A stretch of 64,000 nucleotides of DNA, taken from positions 62,001-126,000 of the forward strand of contig NZ_LT635475.1 in assembly GCF_900120165.1 (NCBI RefSeq), in the 5' to 3' direction. A program made the translations under genes and the position numbers. The notes under the pieces are model-generated. The model ran no database searches. It was not told where the DNA came from and worked only from the letters and a program-made list of their open reading frames with translations. The stretch is from Ezakiella massiliensis. Its GTDB lineage: Bacteria > Bacillota > Clostridia > Tissierellales > Peptoniphilaceae. Of this stretch, positions 24,778 to 34,207 are shown piece by piece. How positions within the stretch are numbered: the stretch's first letter is position 1; the number at the start of each line of letters is the position of its first letter.

Positions 24778-25614
24778 TTAAATCCTTTTTCCGATGATAC
24801 TAGCAATCATAAATACTAGTGCATTTATAAATACAATTGTCGGACCAACTGGGAATCCAAAAACTATGGATACGCAGATTCCAAAGACTGCCATCAGAAT
24901 AGAAGATATGGCTACAAAAATACTAATACTTTTAAAAGACCGGCAGATTTTTACTGCAGTCATAGTGGGGAAGACCATAAGGGCACAGACTAATAATGAT
25001 CCTACAAGTCGCAGAGAGATTGAAATTGTAAGAGCAATTATAATAGCGAGCATGAAATTTAATTTTTCTAAATTTAGGCCGCTTGCCTTGGCATAGGATT
25101 CATCAAAGGTCAGCAAGAAAATTTTATTGTAATAGAAAATAAAAAATAAAATTATTATGCTTGCAAGGACCAAACATATCAAGATGTCAGTCTTTGTAAG
25201 TGTGAGAATCGAAAGTGATCCGAACAATGTCGTGCATACATCCACGGCAACATTTGGACCGCTTTTAAAAACATTCATCAATATATAGCCAAGGGCAAGG
25301 AAAAATACGCTTATCATTGCAAGCGAAGCGTCTGACCTAAAGTGAGATTTACTTTTCTTTAGTAGAATCACTGAGGAAGCGACAGTTACAGGAAGTATTA
25401 GATATATTTCTTTTGTAAGGCCGATTACAGAGGCCATAGACATAGACCCAAAGGCAACATTTGACAAGCTGGTCCCAATATGGCTGTATCTTTTTAAAAC
25501 TAAAACTAACCCTAAGAGGGATGAAGATACGGCTATTAAAATCCCGCTGATAAAAGCGTATTTAACAAAGGGAAACTGCCAATATTCAATTATCTTATCA
25601 ATAAAATTAATCAT
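24778..25614 (-). CDS. Metal (zinc/manganese) ABC transporter permease, ZnuB family
   Basis: This 278-residue protein with seven or more membrane segments is of the ABC-3 family. It shows VSSSLLGLVLVLKRYSHIGTSLSNVAFGS near the N-terminus, a middle DVCTTLFGSL loop, and the C-terminal LVGSLLVCALMVFPTMTA motif typical of ZnuB/MntB. It imports the metal delivered by the adjacent solute-binding protein. It lies 35 bases after that gene. No ATP-binding subunit is encoded in the operon, so the ATPase must come from elsewhere. Confidence 0.9.
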   Translation of the reverse strand: MINFIDKIIEYWQFPFVKYAFISGILIAVSSSLLGLVLVLKRYSHIGTSLSNVAFGSMSMASVIGLTKEIYLILPVTVASSVILLKKSKSHFRSDASLAMISVFFLALGYILMNVFKSGPNVAVDVCTTLFGSLSILTLTKTDILICLVLASIIILFFIFYYNKIFLLTFDESYAKASGLNLEKLNFMLAIIIALTISISLRLVGSLLVCALMVFPTMTAVKICRSFKSISIFVAISSILMAVFGICVSIVFGFPVGPTIVFINALVFMIASIIGKRI

Positions 25615-25649
25615 AAATCACCTTTGAAAAAAATTAAAGTTGATAAACA

Positions 25650-26744
25650 TTATTCTAGGCCTTGAATAATTGATTTTAGATTGTCCTTCATGTAGTCGAT
25701 GTAGGTTGCTTCTTGTGCCTGGTCTTTGTTTACGCTTTCCATCGAATTTAATTTTAAAATTTTAATGTCCTTCTTGGAATTTTCTATTATAGTTCTTGCA
25801 ATTTTTCCATCTGAGTCAGTTAGAGTAAATACAGAATTTATATTTAGCTCGTCGAGTTTTTTTACTAAAAATACAATGGTGTCAAAGCTGGCTTCAGCAT
25901 CAGCTGAGCAACCAGTAAAGGCTGCATAATAATCCAGATCATAATCCTCAGTTAGATATCTAAATGGAAAACGGTCAGCAAAAATTAAGGTCCTGTCTTT
26001 AGAAGAATTAATTTCTTTTGTATATTCATTATCGAGATTAGTTAATTTTTGCAAATAATTATTTAAATTTTTTGCATATAAATTTTTGTTTTTGCTATCA
26101 ATTTCAGACAATTTTTCTTCGATAGCTTTGCAAATTAGCTGAGCATTTTTTATAGACAACCAGACATGTTCATCTTCATGATGGTGGTCATGGTGGTGTT
26201 CGTGACTATGCTCGTCCTCGTGATTGTGATCGTGATTATGCTCGTCGTTTTCATCATGCTTGTCCTCTTCATCGTGATTGTGGTCATGATCTGCATCTTT
26301 GTGATCGTGGTCATCATGCTCGTGGTCGTGATCGTGATCATGGTGGTCCTCCATACCTTCTTTTACTTCTTCGTCAAGAATATTGTCTTCAAGGACGTCC
26401 ATAAGTTTTATAACTTTTAGGTCAGGATTTTCTGATAAAATTTTGTCAGCCCACTTATCTGAATGGGATCCTAAATATACAAACAAATCACTTTCTTTAA
26501 TTTTTTTAATATCCTCTGCTGATGGTTCATAATTGTGAAGGCTAACGCCAGTATCTGTTAGATAGGAAATATTTACATCTCCACCCTTGGTAATTTCTCT
26601 GACCCAATCGTAAGTTGGGAAAATATTTGTTACTATATTTAATTTTGCTTGCGTTTCAACAGTTGAGTTTTTGCTCGTGCAGGCATTTGTTAAAAAAAGT
26701 AAGCCAATAGTTAATATACATAGAATAAATTTTTTAATTTTCAT
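25650..26744 (-). CDS. znuA: Zinc ABC transporter substrate-binding lipoprotein, His-rich
   Basis: This protein has about 364 residues. The ATG at 26744 is chosen because an AGGAGG site precedes it; the upstream in-frame start lies before that site. It has a lipoprotein signal with lipobox LTNAC. Cluster A-I SBP features are IFPTYDWVREI, GVSLHNYEPS (metal His), a long His/Asp-rich loop (about residues 135-205, dozens of His) and EDEHVWLS (second metal His). FADRFPFRYL and a C-terminal Asp/Glu ligand region follow. The His-rich loop is typical of zinc-specific ZnuA/AdcA. It is the first gene of the minus-strand operon and is preceded by a promoter and a Fur-family-like operator. Confidence 0.93.
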   Translation of the reverse strand: MKIKKFILCILTIGLLFLTNACTSKNSTVETQAKLNIVTNIFPTYDWVREITKGGDVNISYLTDTGVSLHNYEPSAEDIKKIKESDLFVYLGSHSDKWADKILSENPDLKVIKLMDVLEDNILDEEVKEGMEDHHDHDHDHEHDDHDHKDADHDHNHDEEDKHDENDEHNHDHNHEDEHSHEHHHDHHHEDEHVWLSIKNAQLICKAIEEKLSEIDSKNKNLYAKNLNNYLQKLTNLDNEYTKEINSSKDRTLIFADRFPFRYLTEDYDLDYYAAFTGCSADAEASFDTIVFLVKKLDELNINSVFTLTDSDGKIARTIIENSKKDIKILKLNSMESVNKDQAQEATYIDYMKDNLKSIIQGLE

Positions 26745-26765
26745 TTTCTTTCCTCCTAATGAAAT

Positions 26766-26780
26766 CAATAATCATTATCA
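26766..26780 (-). promoter_or_regulatory. Fur/Zur-type operator candidate
   Basis: CAATAAT-C-ATTATCA on the plus strand is a 7-1-7 dyad matching 13 of 15 positions of the Fur-family consensus TGATAATnATTATCA. It lies 4 bases downstream of the -10 box, covering the expected start of znuA transcription. Confidence 0.6.
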
Positions 26781-26784
26781 ATTT

Positions 26785-26813
26785 ATATTACTATTAAAAA
26801 TCGATTTTGTCAA
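26785..26813 (-). promoter_or_regulatory. znuA promoter
   Basis: On the minus strand TTGACA (26813-26808), a 17-base spacer and TAATAT (26790-26785). The -35 matches consensus fully. Confidence 0.8.
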
Positions 26814-26894
26814 GATAATTTTTCTTAAAAGAATTAAAAGACTTGCAATTTATAAAAATAAATAGTATAATAACATCATTGTTTTTGAATACGG

Positions 26895-26980
26895 GCCGGA
26901 GTGGCGGAATTGGCAGACGCAGTGGATTCAAAATCCACCGGTGATGAGCCGTGCGAGTTCGAGTCTCGCCTTCGGCACCA
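26895..26980 (+). tRNA. tRNA-Leu (anticodon CAA)
   Basis: An 86-base class II tRNA. The acceptor stem is GCCGGAG/CTTCGGC, with encoded CCA at 26978-26980. The anticodon stem is GTGGA/TCCAC with loop TTCAAAA, giving anticodon CAA at 26929-26931 (reads UUG). The variable arm is long (CGGTGATGAGCCG), and the T arm contains GTTCGAGTC. Confidence 0.96.
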
Positions 26981-26983
26981 TTA

Positions 26984-27019
26984 AAGAGGAAGTTCAGTAG
27001 GACTTTCTTTTTTATTTAT
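26984..27019 (+). terminator. Terminator after tRNA-Leu
   Basis: AAGAGGAAGT pairs with ACTTTCTTTT (two G-T wobbles) and is followed by a T tract. Confidence 0.7.
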
Positions 27020-27056
27020 TTTTTTGTGGCAAACGTTAGTATTATAACATTTGCCC

Positions 27057-27085
27057 TTGTATTATAAAAAAATTTATGTTAGAAT
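27057..27085 (+). promoter_or_regulatory. Promoter of the nusA operon
   Basis: TTGTAT (27057-27062), a 17-base spacer, then TAGAAT (27080-27085). Confidence 0.65.
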
Positions 27086-27099
27086 AGATGTAGATGAGA

Positions 27100-27125
27100 A
27101 AGAGTGGCCAGAACCACTCTTTTAT
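27100..27125 (+). promoter_or_regulatory. Terminator-like hairpin in the nusA leader (attenuator candidate)
   Basis: AAGAGTGG-CCAGAA-CCACTCTT followed by TTATTT lies between the promoter and the nusA start. A leader terminator upstream of the rimP-nusA operon mediates NusA autoregulation in Bacillus. This hairpin sits in the equivalent place. Confidence 0.6.
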
Positions 27126-27145
27126 TTGTGAGTTGGGAGGTTTAA

Positions 27146-28495
27146 ATGAATAGGGAATTTATTGAAGCTTTAGATGAAATTGAAGCAGAGCGTGGCGTTC
27201 CTAAGGACGTTATTATTGAATCGATTTGCTCAGCCTTGGTTTCAAGCTATAAGAAAAACTACAATACTGCAAGCAATGTCGATATAGACATTAGTATCTC
27301 AGAAGATGATGGTTCTGTTCATGTTTTTAATCTGAAAAATGTGGTGGAGGAAGTTGAAGACGAAGCTACAGAAATTAGCGTAGAAAATGCTCAAAAGTAT
27401 ATTGCAAATCCAAGCCTTGGTGATGTTGTTAAAGTTGAAATTACTCCAAAAGACTTTGGTAGAATTGCTGCACAAACTGCCAAGCAAGTTGTAATTCAAA
27501 AGCTAAAGGACGCTGAAAGAGAAGTAATTTATAACGAATACATCGACAGGGAAAATGAAATTATCACTTGTCAAATCAATCGCATAAGGGCTAATAGCTG
27601 CTATGTTGACTTGGGCAGACTAGAAGGCGTGCTTCCATCTGTTGAACAAAGCATGAATGAAACCTATACTGTTGGCGATAAATTAAAGATGCTTATTACA
27701 GAAGTTAAGAAGACTGGCAAGGGTGCTCAAATTGTTTTAAGTAGGAGCCATCCTAATCTGGTTAGAAAACTTTTTGAATTGGAAGTGCCTGAAATTTCTG
27801 AGGGTACTGTGGAAATTTTCCACGTAGCTAGGGAAGCAGGTAGCAGATCTAAGATTGCAATCTTTAGCCGTGACCCAGATGTAGATCCACTAGGAGCTTG
27901 TGTTGGTTTCCAAGGGACCAGGGTTAGAAATGTTGTAAATGAATTAAACGGTGAAAAAATCGACATCATAATCTGGAGCAATGACATGTCCGTATTTATT
28001 AAAAATGCCCTTGCACCAGCGACTGTTACAGAAGTATTTATAGACGAAGAGGAACATTCATCAGTTGTATTTGTTCCTGAAGACCAGCTCTCACTTGCCA
28101 TTGGTAAGGAAGGTCAAAACGCAAGGTTGGCAGCTAAGCTAACCAATTGGAAGATTGACATAAAGAGCGACAAGTATTTGGATGAATACAGGAAAGAATA
28201 CGAGTCAATGATGGCAAATAAATCTGCTGACAAAGAAAATCACGAAGATGATTATGACGATATCTACGATGATTATGAATCTGACTATGAATTTACAGAT
28301 ACAAACTATGACGATGAAGACGACGTCGATTATAGTAAGATGAAGAACTATTATTCAAAGGACTACTATGATTACGATGACGAAGAAGTTACTGATTATG
28401 ACTTATATAAGGACGAATTAGACAAGTTTGAAGATGTAGATGATGAAAACTTGGATATGGATTTAGACGAAGAAGATTTGTATGACCAAGACTAA
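27146..28495 (+). CDS. nusA: Transcription termination/antitermination factor NusA with acidic tail
   Basis: This 449-residue protein has an N-terminal RNA-polymerase-binding domain (1-125), an S1 domain (from about 133, ITCQINRIRANSCYVDLGRLEGVLP), then KH1 and KH2 (SRSKIAIFSRDPDVDPLGACVGFQGTRVRNV, and LSLAIGKEGQNARLAAKLTNWKIDI). The conserved core ends near residue 360. About 85 further residues are almost entirely Asp, Glu and Tyr, which Firmicutes NusA normally lacks. It starts at ATG behind GGGAGG and overlaps ylxR by 14 bases. It modulates pausing and intrinsic termination. rimP, usually upstream, is absent here. Confidence 0.96.
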   Translation: MNREFIEALDEIEAERGVPKDVIIESICSALVSSYKKNYNTASNVDIDISISEDDGSVHVFNLKNVVEEVEDEATEISVENAQKYIANPSLGDVVKVEITPKDFGRIAAQTAKQVVIQKLKDAEREVIYNEYIDRENEIITCQINRIRANSCYVDLGRLEGVLPSVEQSMNETYTVGDKLKMLITEVKKTGKGAQIVLSRSHPNLVRKLFELEVPEISEGTVEIFHVAREAGSRSKIAIFSRDPDVDPLGACVGFQGTRVRNVVNELNGEKIDIIIWSNDMSVFIKNALAPATVTEVFIDEEEHSSVVFVPEDQLSLAIGKEGQNARLAAKLTNWKIDIKSDKYLDEYRKEYESMMANKSADKENHEDDYDDIYDDYESDYEFTDTNYDDEDDVDYSKMKNYYSKDYYDYDDEEVTDYDLYKDELDKFEDVDDENLDMDLDEEDLYDQD

Positions 28496-28763
28496 AAAAG
28501 AGGTTTTAAGAACTTGTATTGTTTGTAGGAAACAATTCTTAAAGGAAGACCTTGTCAGAGTTGTTAGAACTGCGGACAGTGGAGTCGTGGTTGACAATAC
28601 AGGGAAAATAAATGGTAGAGGTGCCTATATCTCAAAAAACGAGGATGTTATTAATGACAAGAGTTTGAGATTTAGGATTCAAAACGCTTTAAAGGTCAAG
28701 TTTTCAGATGAAGAATTTGAAAAGCTTTTAAGCGATATAAAGGAAGGAGCTATGCTTGAGTAA
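28482..28763 (+). CDS. rnpM: YlxR/RnpM family RNA-binding protein
   Basis: This 93-residue YlxR-family protein has the hallmark [20 protein letters not shown] at the N-terminus and GRGAYIS in the middle. YlxR (RnpM) binds the RNase P RNA and modulates its activity in Bacillus. It lies in the conserved nusA-ylxR-infB operon. The ATG at 28482 lies inside the end of nusA, and its own end overlaps the infB start by 8 bases. The ylxQ (L7Ae-like) gene usually found between ylxR and infB is missing. Confidence 0.92.
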   Translation: MTKTKKEVLRTCIVCRKQFLKEDLVRVVRTADSGVVVDNTGKINGRGAYISKNEDVINDKSLRFRIQNALKVKFSDEEFEKLLSDIKEGAMLE

Positions 28764-31143
28764 AGTTAGAATATACGAATTAGCCAAGGAATTAAATATA
28801 TCTAGTAAGGATATGCTTAATATGCTTTCTGCTCTTAATATTGATGCAAGTTCACATATGGCAAGCATTGATAAAGAATTGGCAGATAAAGTTATTGATC
28901 AAGTTACGCTGGCAAGAAAAAAAGTTGAAGCAAGACTTATTGAACAACAAAATAAAGATAAAAAAGACAGGCAACAAAAAGATTTTAAAAATAAGAATCG
29001 CGGAGACAATCGAAACGACAATCGCGGCGATAGAAGAAGAGATGGACGCGATAACAGAGATAATAGAGACAACCGCAACAAAGATAATAGAAATAAAAAG
29101 CCATTTAATAAAAACAATGATTTTAGGAAAGATGACTTTAAAAAAGATGATGGCAGAGATTTCCATAAGAAGCCAAACAAGAGGCAGCAAGATAAAGAGG
29201 AAAGCCTGGATACTTTTGTAGTTGAAAAACCTAAAATCAATATGAACAATAAAAAGAAATCTAACAACCGCAAATACGAAGAAAAAAGATTTGAGGATGA
29301 AAACAAGGATTTCTTTGAAAAGACTAGACAAAAAGAACGCAAGAAAAAGAAAAAGAAAGACGATACTCCAAAGCAACCTGCAGAAGATTTAGTAGTACAA
29401 ATTCCAGAGTCTATTACTGTTGGAGATTTTGCTGAATTAATTGGCGCTTCTTTGAGTCTTGTAATGGGTAAGTTAATCCAATTGGGCATGATGGTTACTC
29501 AAAATGAATCTATAGATTACGATACTGCAGAGTTAATTGCAGAAGAGTTTGAAGTTACAGTTGAACCTCAACTTTCTAATGAAGAAATTATTTTGGATGA
29601 ATTTGATTTAGACTTTGAGGACAAAGAAGAAGATTTAAAACCACGTCCACCTATAGTTACTGTTATGGGTCACGTTGACCACGGTAAGACAAGCTTGCTA
29701 GATGCTATTAGAAATGCTCGAGTAAGAACTGGTGAAGCAGGAGGAATTACCCAACACATCGGTGCTTACACCGTAAATATTGATGGGAAAAAGATTACAT
29801 TCTTGGATACTCCGGGCCATGAAGCTTTTACTTCCATGAGGGCTAGAGGAGCTGAGATCACAGATATATCGATTCTAGTTGTAGCTGCTGATGACGGGGT
29901 TATGCCACAAACAATTGAGGCTATAAACCACTCAAAGGCTGCAGGCGTTCCAATTATTGTCGCTATCAACAAGATGGATAAGCCAACAGCAAATCCAGAT
30001 AGAATAAAGCAAGAGCTTTTGGAACAAGGTTTAACACCAGAAGATTGGGGCGGCACAACTATTTGCGTTCCTGTTTCTGCTAAGGAAGAGCAAGGCATTG
30101 ATGACCTTCTAGAAATGATTTTACTTGTAAGTGAAGTTGCAGAACTAAAGGCAAATCCAGATAGACTTGCAGTAGGTACCATTGTAGAAGCACAATTAGA
30201 CAAGGGCAGAGGCCCTGTTGCAACAGTTCTTGTTCAAAAGGGAACTCTAAGAGTTGGAGATGACATTGTTTCAGGTATTGCATCTGGTAGAGTAAGGGCG
30301 ATGTTTGACGACAAGAATAAGCCAATTAAAAAAGCTGGTCCATCAACACCAGTTCAAATTCTTGGTTTATCTGATGTACCAGAAGCTGGCGATTTGATTT
30401 ATGCATGTGAAGATGACAAGACAGCTAGAAATATTGCAGACCGTAAGCGTGAAATGCTAAGAGAACAAGAGCTCCGCGATAAGACCAAGGTAAGTCTTGA
30501 TTACCTATATGATCAAATCAAAGCTGGTGAACTCAAAGACTTAAATATTATTATTAAGGGTGATGTTAGAGGTTCAATTGAAGCGCTCAGTAATTCATTA
30601 TTAAAGGTTTCAAACGATGAAGTTAAGATCAATATCATTCACACTGGTGTTGGCGGCGTAAGCGAAAGTGACGTTATGCTTGCTGAAGCATCAAATGCTG
30701 TTATCATTGGCTTCAATGTAAGACCAAGCTTGCCTGCAATTGATATGGCTGAAGAAAAAGATGTTGATATAAGAACATACAAGGTCATTTATGAAGCTAT
30801 AGAAGACGTTGAAAACGCTGTTAAGGGTATGCTAAAACCTGTTATTAAAGAACAAGTAATTGGCAGGTCAGAAGTTAGAGATACATTTAAACTTCCAAAC
30901 GGCACTATCGTTGCTGGTATTTATGTACTAAGCGGTAAGATTACAAGAAATGCAAAGGTCAGAATCCTTAGGGACGACGTTATGATATTTGATGGAGATG
31001 TTTCATCACTCAGACGTTTTAAGGATGACGTAAGAGAAGTTCAATCAGGCTATGAAGCAGGTATGAGCATTGATAAATTCAACGACGTAAAAGTTGGAGA
31101 TGCCTTCGAAGCTTATGAAATGGTAGAGGTAGCTAATGAATAA
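28756..31143 (+). CDS. infB: Translation initiation factor IF-2
   Basis: This 795-residue GTPase starts at TTG 28756, behind AAGGAGC and overlapping ylxR. Order: an IF2N domain (residues 1-50, [21 protein letters not shown]), a low-complexity Asn/Asp/Arg/Lys linker (about 70-200), a second IF2N, then the G domain from about residue 297. G1 is [10 protein letters not shown]3 is DTPGHEAF and G4 is NKMDKP. Domains II, III and IV follow. It delivers fMet-tRNA to the ribosome. It overlaps rbfA by 8 bases. Confidence 0.97.
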   Translation: MSKVRIYELAKELNISSKDMLNMLSALNIDASSHMASIDKELADKVIDQVTLARKKVEARLIEQQNKDKKDRQQKDFKNKNRGDNRNDNRGDRRRDGRDNRDNRDNRNKDNRNKKPFNKNNDFRKDDFKKDDGRDFHKKPNKRQQDKEESLDTFVVEKPKINMNNKKKSNNRKYEEKRFEDENKDFFEKTRQKERKKKKKKDDTPKQPAEDLVVQIPESITVGDFAELIGASLSLVMGKLIQLGMMVTQNESIDYDTAELIAEEFEVTVEPQLSNEEIILDEFDLDFEDKEEDLKPRPPIVTVMGHVDHGKTSLLDAIRNARVRTGEAGGITQHIGAYTVNIDGKKITFLDTPGHEAFTSMRARGAEITDISILVVAADDGVMPQTIEAINHSKAAGVPIIVAINKMDKPTANPDRIKQELLEQGLTPEDWGGTTICVPVSAKEEQGIDDLLEMILLVSEVAELKANPDRLAVGTIVEAQLDKGRGPVATVLVQKGTLRVGDDIVSGIASGRVRAMFDDKNKPIKKAGPSTPVQILGLSDVPEAGDLIYACEDDKTARNIADRKREMLREQELRDKTKVSLDYLYDQIKAGELKDLNIIIKGDVRGSIEALSNSLLKVSNDEVKINIIHTGVGGVSESDVMLAEASNAVIIGFNVRPSLPAIDMAEEKDVDIRTYKVIYEAIEDVENAVKGMLKPVIKEQVIGRSEVRDTFKLPNGTIVAGIYVLSGKITRNAKVRILRDDVMIFDGDVSSLRRFKDDVREVQSGYEAGMSIDKFNDVKVGDAFEAYEMVEVANE

Positions 31144-31489
31144 TAGAAGACAGGAAAGACTTAATTCAGAAATCATGAAGGTGGTTTCAACTGCTCTTAG
31201 GGAAATCCGCGATCCAAATGTTTCAGATATGACAACACTTACTGAAGCTTCCATTACAAATGACTTTAGCTTCTGTGATTTAAAATTTTCTGTAATGGGA
31301 AGTGAGAGAGAAAAAGAAAAGACCATTGAAGCTTTACAAAATGCAGAAGGTTTTTTCAAAAGCCATATTGCAAAAAATATTAGGATGAGAAAAATTCCTG
31401 AGCTAAGAATTAAACTTGATGAATCAATTGAGTATTTAAGCAGGATTAACGAAATTTTAAAAGGACTTGATCTAGAAGATGAAGATTAA
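31136..31489 (+). CDS. rbfA: 30S ribosome-binding factor A
   Basis: This 117-residue KH-fold protein needed for 16S 5'-end maturation starts R..R...EI, followed by [10 protein letters not shown], a central [11 protein letters not shown] strand, a helix with [26 protein letters not shown], and a short acidic tail. It overlaps infB at its start and nrnA at its end by about 10 bases, within the infB operon. Confidence 0.95.
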   Translation: MNNRRQERLNSEIMKVVSTALREIRDPNVSDMTTLTEASITNDFSFCDLKFSVMGSEREKEKTIEALQNAEGFFKSHIAKNIRMRKIPELRIKLDESIEYLSRINEILKGLDLEDED

Positions 31490-32450
31490 AGATAAGGCTA
31501 TAAAATTTATGGAAGCCGTGAATAAGGCTGAAACAATTTTTATATCTAGTCATATTGGGGTGGATTGCGACAACATTGGGTCTGTAACCGCCCTATTTGG
31601 CGTTTTAAAGGGTATGAATAAGGACGTTTATATGCTGGAGTCCGACACGATGCCGGACGCCTATAAATTTTTGCCAAACATAAATGAGTTAAGGGATCCG
31701 GAGTCACTTGATTTTCTTCCAGATTTATATGTATCTTTGGACTCAGGCGATTTAAATCGACTTGGTCCTAATGTGGAAACTTTTAAAAAGGCAAAGTATA
31801 AAGTTGTAATCGATCACCATGATACAAATCCTGGCTATGGAGATTTAAATATAATTGATCCAGAGATGAGTAGCACTTGCCAGCTTTTATATGAAATTTT
31901 TGAGGCCCTTGATCTTGAAATATCAAGCGATGTTGCGACTTCATTATTTTCGGGAATATCTACAGATACTGGTAGGTTTTTGTATGACAATGTCAGCCCA
32001 AGGACTTTTGAAATAGCAGGAAAATTAATAGAGCTTGGGGCAGATAGGAGTCTTGCTAATTTTAACTTGTTTATGAATAGGCCTCTTAGAAAACTTGAGA
32101 TTTTAAAAGTTGGCTTGGACAAGGCAGAGTTTTTACTTGACGGTTACTTGGCCATAACTGACATTAGTCAAAAAGATTTAGAGGATACAGGGGCAAGCGT
32201 TGATGACTTGGACGAGATTGTAGCCTTTATTAGAGATACTGAGGGCGTCGAAGTTTCTGCTATTATAAAAGAATACGGAGATAATTTTTACAAGGTCTCC
32301 TTGAGAAGCAAAACCTGTGTGAATGTTGGCAAACTTGCTCAGGACTTAGGCGGAGGTGGCCATATTAGGGCTGCAGGTGCTAGTGTTTACGGAAATATTG
32401 AAGAAATAAAAGAAAAGATAATTGCCTATGTTAGAGAAAACAAGTGTTGA
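31479..32450 (+). CDS. nrnA: DHH-family phosphoesterase (NrnA-type nanoRNase/pAp phosphatase)
   Basis: This 323-residue DHH/DHHA1 protein has metal-binding motifs in SHIGVDCDN, VSLDSGD, VIDHHDTN (the DHH motif) and SGISTDTG. The C-terminal DHHA1 domain has GGGGHIRAAG. NrnA degrades short oligoribonucleotides from the 5' end and dephosphorylates pAp. The rbfA-nrnA-truB order is typical of Firmicutes. Confidence 0.93.
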   Translation: MKIKDKAIKFMEAVNKAETIFISSHIGVDCDNIGSVTALFGVLKGMNKDVYMLESDTMPDAYKFLPNINELRDPESLDFLPDLYVSLDSGDLNRLGPNVETFKKAKYKVVIDHHDTNPGYGDLNIIDPEMSSTCQLLYEIFEALDLEISSDVATSLFSGISTDTGRFLYDNVSPRTFEIAGKLIELGADRSLANFNLFMNRPLRKLEILKVGLDKAEFLLDGYLAITDISQKDLEDTGASVDDLDEIVAFIRDTEGVEVSAIIKEYGDNFYKVSLRSKTCVNVGKLAQDLGGGGHIRAAGASVYGNIEEIKEKIIAYVRENKC

Positions 32451-33315
32451 TGGCCTGATTTTAATAGACAAGGCTGAAGGAATTACCAGCTATGATGTAA
32501 TTCGTAAAATAAAAAAAATACTCAAAGAGTTAAATATTAAAACTAAAATCGGCCACGCAGGTACATTAGATCCCTTTGCAACTGGGCTTTTGGTTGTGCT
32601 TTTGGGCAGGTATACAAGATTATCGGATTACATTATGGATGCCTCTAAAGTTTATTCTGGCATAGTTGACATAGGAAATGCAACAGACACTGGTGATCTA
32701 ACTGGAAAGGTAATTGAATCAAAAACCGTAACGGAGGACGAAGTAAATAATCTTATAGTTAATTCTATAAACTATATTGGAAATTTTATGCAGACGCCTC
32801 CTCAGTATAGCGCACTCAAACATAATGGCAAACCCTTATATGAGTATGCTAGAAAGGGCGAGTATGTTCACAAAGACCCCAGGCCAATTAAAGTGAAAAG
32901 CTTTGAGATGAAAAGAGAAAATTGCCAAGTGACATTTAGAACTGAGGTTTCAAAGGGCACTTATGTCAGGACACTTGTCGAAGATTATTGTAAAGAATAT
33001 GGGGTGCCCGCAAATTTAAAGACCTTAAGGAGAGAGAGCTCAGGGTCTTTGAATCTGGAAAAGGCCATTGGTATTGATGAATTGAATCCGGATAATTTTT
33101 ACCAATCAATTCTTAAAATCGACGACATTAAGACTTCGTATAAAAGAATGGATTTAGATAAAGATAGTGTTGATAAACTTTTCAATGGGATAAGAATTGA
33201 AAGCTCTTTAGAAGATCAAGGACCCCTTCTTTTATCTAGCGTGGGAAAAGTTTTTGCACTTGGTGAAATCAAGGAAGGTCTTATTAGGACGATTTGTTTT
33301 TTAGGTGACAAATGA
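32428..33315 (+). CDS. truB: tRNA pseudouridine-55 synthase
   Basis: This protein has about 295 residues from ATG 32428; a TTG two codons upstream is the alternative, and both lie in the end of nrnA. Family motifs are GLILIDKAEGITSYDV, GHAGTLDPFATGLL with the catalytic Asp, a YSALKHNGKPLYEYARKG segment and a SKGTYVRTL strand. It makes pseudouridine 55 in the T loop of tRNAs. It overlaps ribF by 4 bases. Confidence 0.95.
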   Translation: MLEKTSVDGLILIDKAEGITSYDVIRKIKKILKELNIKTKIGHAGTLDPFATGLLVVLLGRYTRLSDYIMDASKVYSGIVDIGNATDTGDLTGKVIESKTVTEDEVNNLIVNSINYIGNFMQTPPQYSALKHNGKPLYEYARKGEYVHKDPRPIKVKSFEMKRENCQVTFRTEVSKGTYVRTLVEDYCKEYGVPANLKTLRRESSGSLNLEKAIGIDELNPDNFYQSILKIDDIKTSYKRMDLDKDSVDKLFNGIRIESSLEDQGPLLLSSVGKVFALGEIKEGLIRTICFLGDK

Positions 33316-34172
33316 AATATATAATTACAATTGGAAATTTTGACGGCCTCCACAAGGGTCATCAAGAAATCATTAAGAAAACAAAAAATATGGCTGATGA
33401 TTTAAAGGTAAAGTCCAGGCTTATTACCTTTAAATCCCACACAAGGTCTTTGGATTCTTTAATTTTATCGCCAGAGGACAAGCTTTCAATGATAAAAGCT
33501 ATGGGCATAGATGAAGTTGTGGAATTGGATTTTAGCGAAGTCAAGTCTATGAGCCCAAAAGAATTTTTAGATGCATACTTTGAGGACGCCAGGGGAATTA
33601 TTGTTGGAGAAGATTTTAGGTTTGGGCAAAATCGAGCAGGATCTAGCCAGGACCTGGTCGACTATGGATTAAGTAAAGATATTGAAGTTAAAATTATCAA
33701 AGACTTGTATTCTGAAGATGGAAAAATATCATCCACTCATATAAGAGACCTATTAGAAGAGGGCCAGGTCCATAAGGCTAGAGAGCTTTTGACTTATGAT
33801 TTTTTTGTTAAATCAAAAGTAGAGCACGGCTATAGGCGGGGAGAAACTCTTGGTTTTAAAACGGCAAATATAAATTGGCCAGACCATATAGTAAAGGTCA
33901 AATACGGGGTTTACTATACAAATTTTGAAGTCGATGGACAGATTTATGACGCCATGACCATGGTCGGAGTTGCCAAAACTTTTAATAAGGATTTTTCTTG
34001 TGAGTCTTATATTTTCGATTTTGATAAGGATATTTACGACAAGGAAGTTATATTATATTTCAAAGATTTTATGAGAGAGAATAAAAAATTCGATTCCAAA
34101 GAAGATCTTATCTTGCAACTTAAAAAAGATAAAATAAAAACCTTAGAACTTGCAAGTTTATATGATAAATAG
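33312..34172 (+). CDS. ribF: Bifunctional riboflavin kinase / FAD synthetase
   Basis: This 286-residue protein has an N-terminal nucleotidyltransferase domain with GNFDGLHKGHQ (HxGH-type), GEDFRFGQ and SSTHIRDLL. The C-terminal flavokinase domain starts near residue 160 (VEHGYRRGETLGFKTANI, the G-x-TANI motif). It converts riboflavin to FMN and then FAD. Its ATG overlaps the truB stop. No FMN riboswitch is present at this position; the gene is translated from the infB operon. Confidence 0.93.
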   Translation: MKYIITIGNFDGLHKGHQEIIKKTKNMADDLKVKSRLITFKSHTRSLDSLILSPEDKLSMIKAMGIDEVVELDFSEVKSMSPKEFLDAYFEDARGIIVGEDFRFGQNRAGSSQDLVDYGLSKDIEVKIIKDLYSEDGKISSTHIRDLLEEGQVHKARELLTYDFFVKSKVEHGYRRGETLGFKTANINWPDHIVKVKYGVYYTNFEVDGQIYDAMTMVGVAKTFNKDFSCESYIFDFDKDIYDKEVILYFKDFMRENKKFDSKEDLILQLKKDKIKTLELASLYDK

Positions 34173-34173
34173 C

Positions 34174-34202
34174 TTTACAATTTTATGTTTTTATGTTAAT
34201 AT
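34174..34202 (+). promoter_or_regulatory. rpsO promoter
   Basis: TTTACA (34174-34179), a 17-base spacer and TAATAT (34197-34202), starting just after the ribF stop. Confidence 0.65.
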
Positions 34203-34207
34203 ATAGG

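Noticed and set aside
26150-26420. Met/Thr/Ile- and Val-rich frames around 26.2 kb
   Set aside because: They are shadows of the His/Asp-rich loop of the zinc-binding protein.
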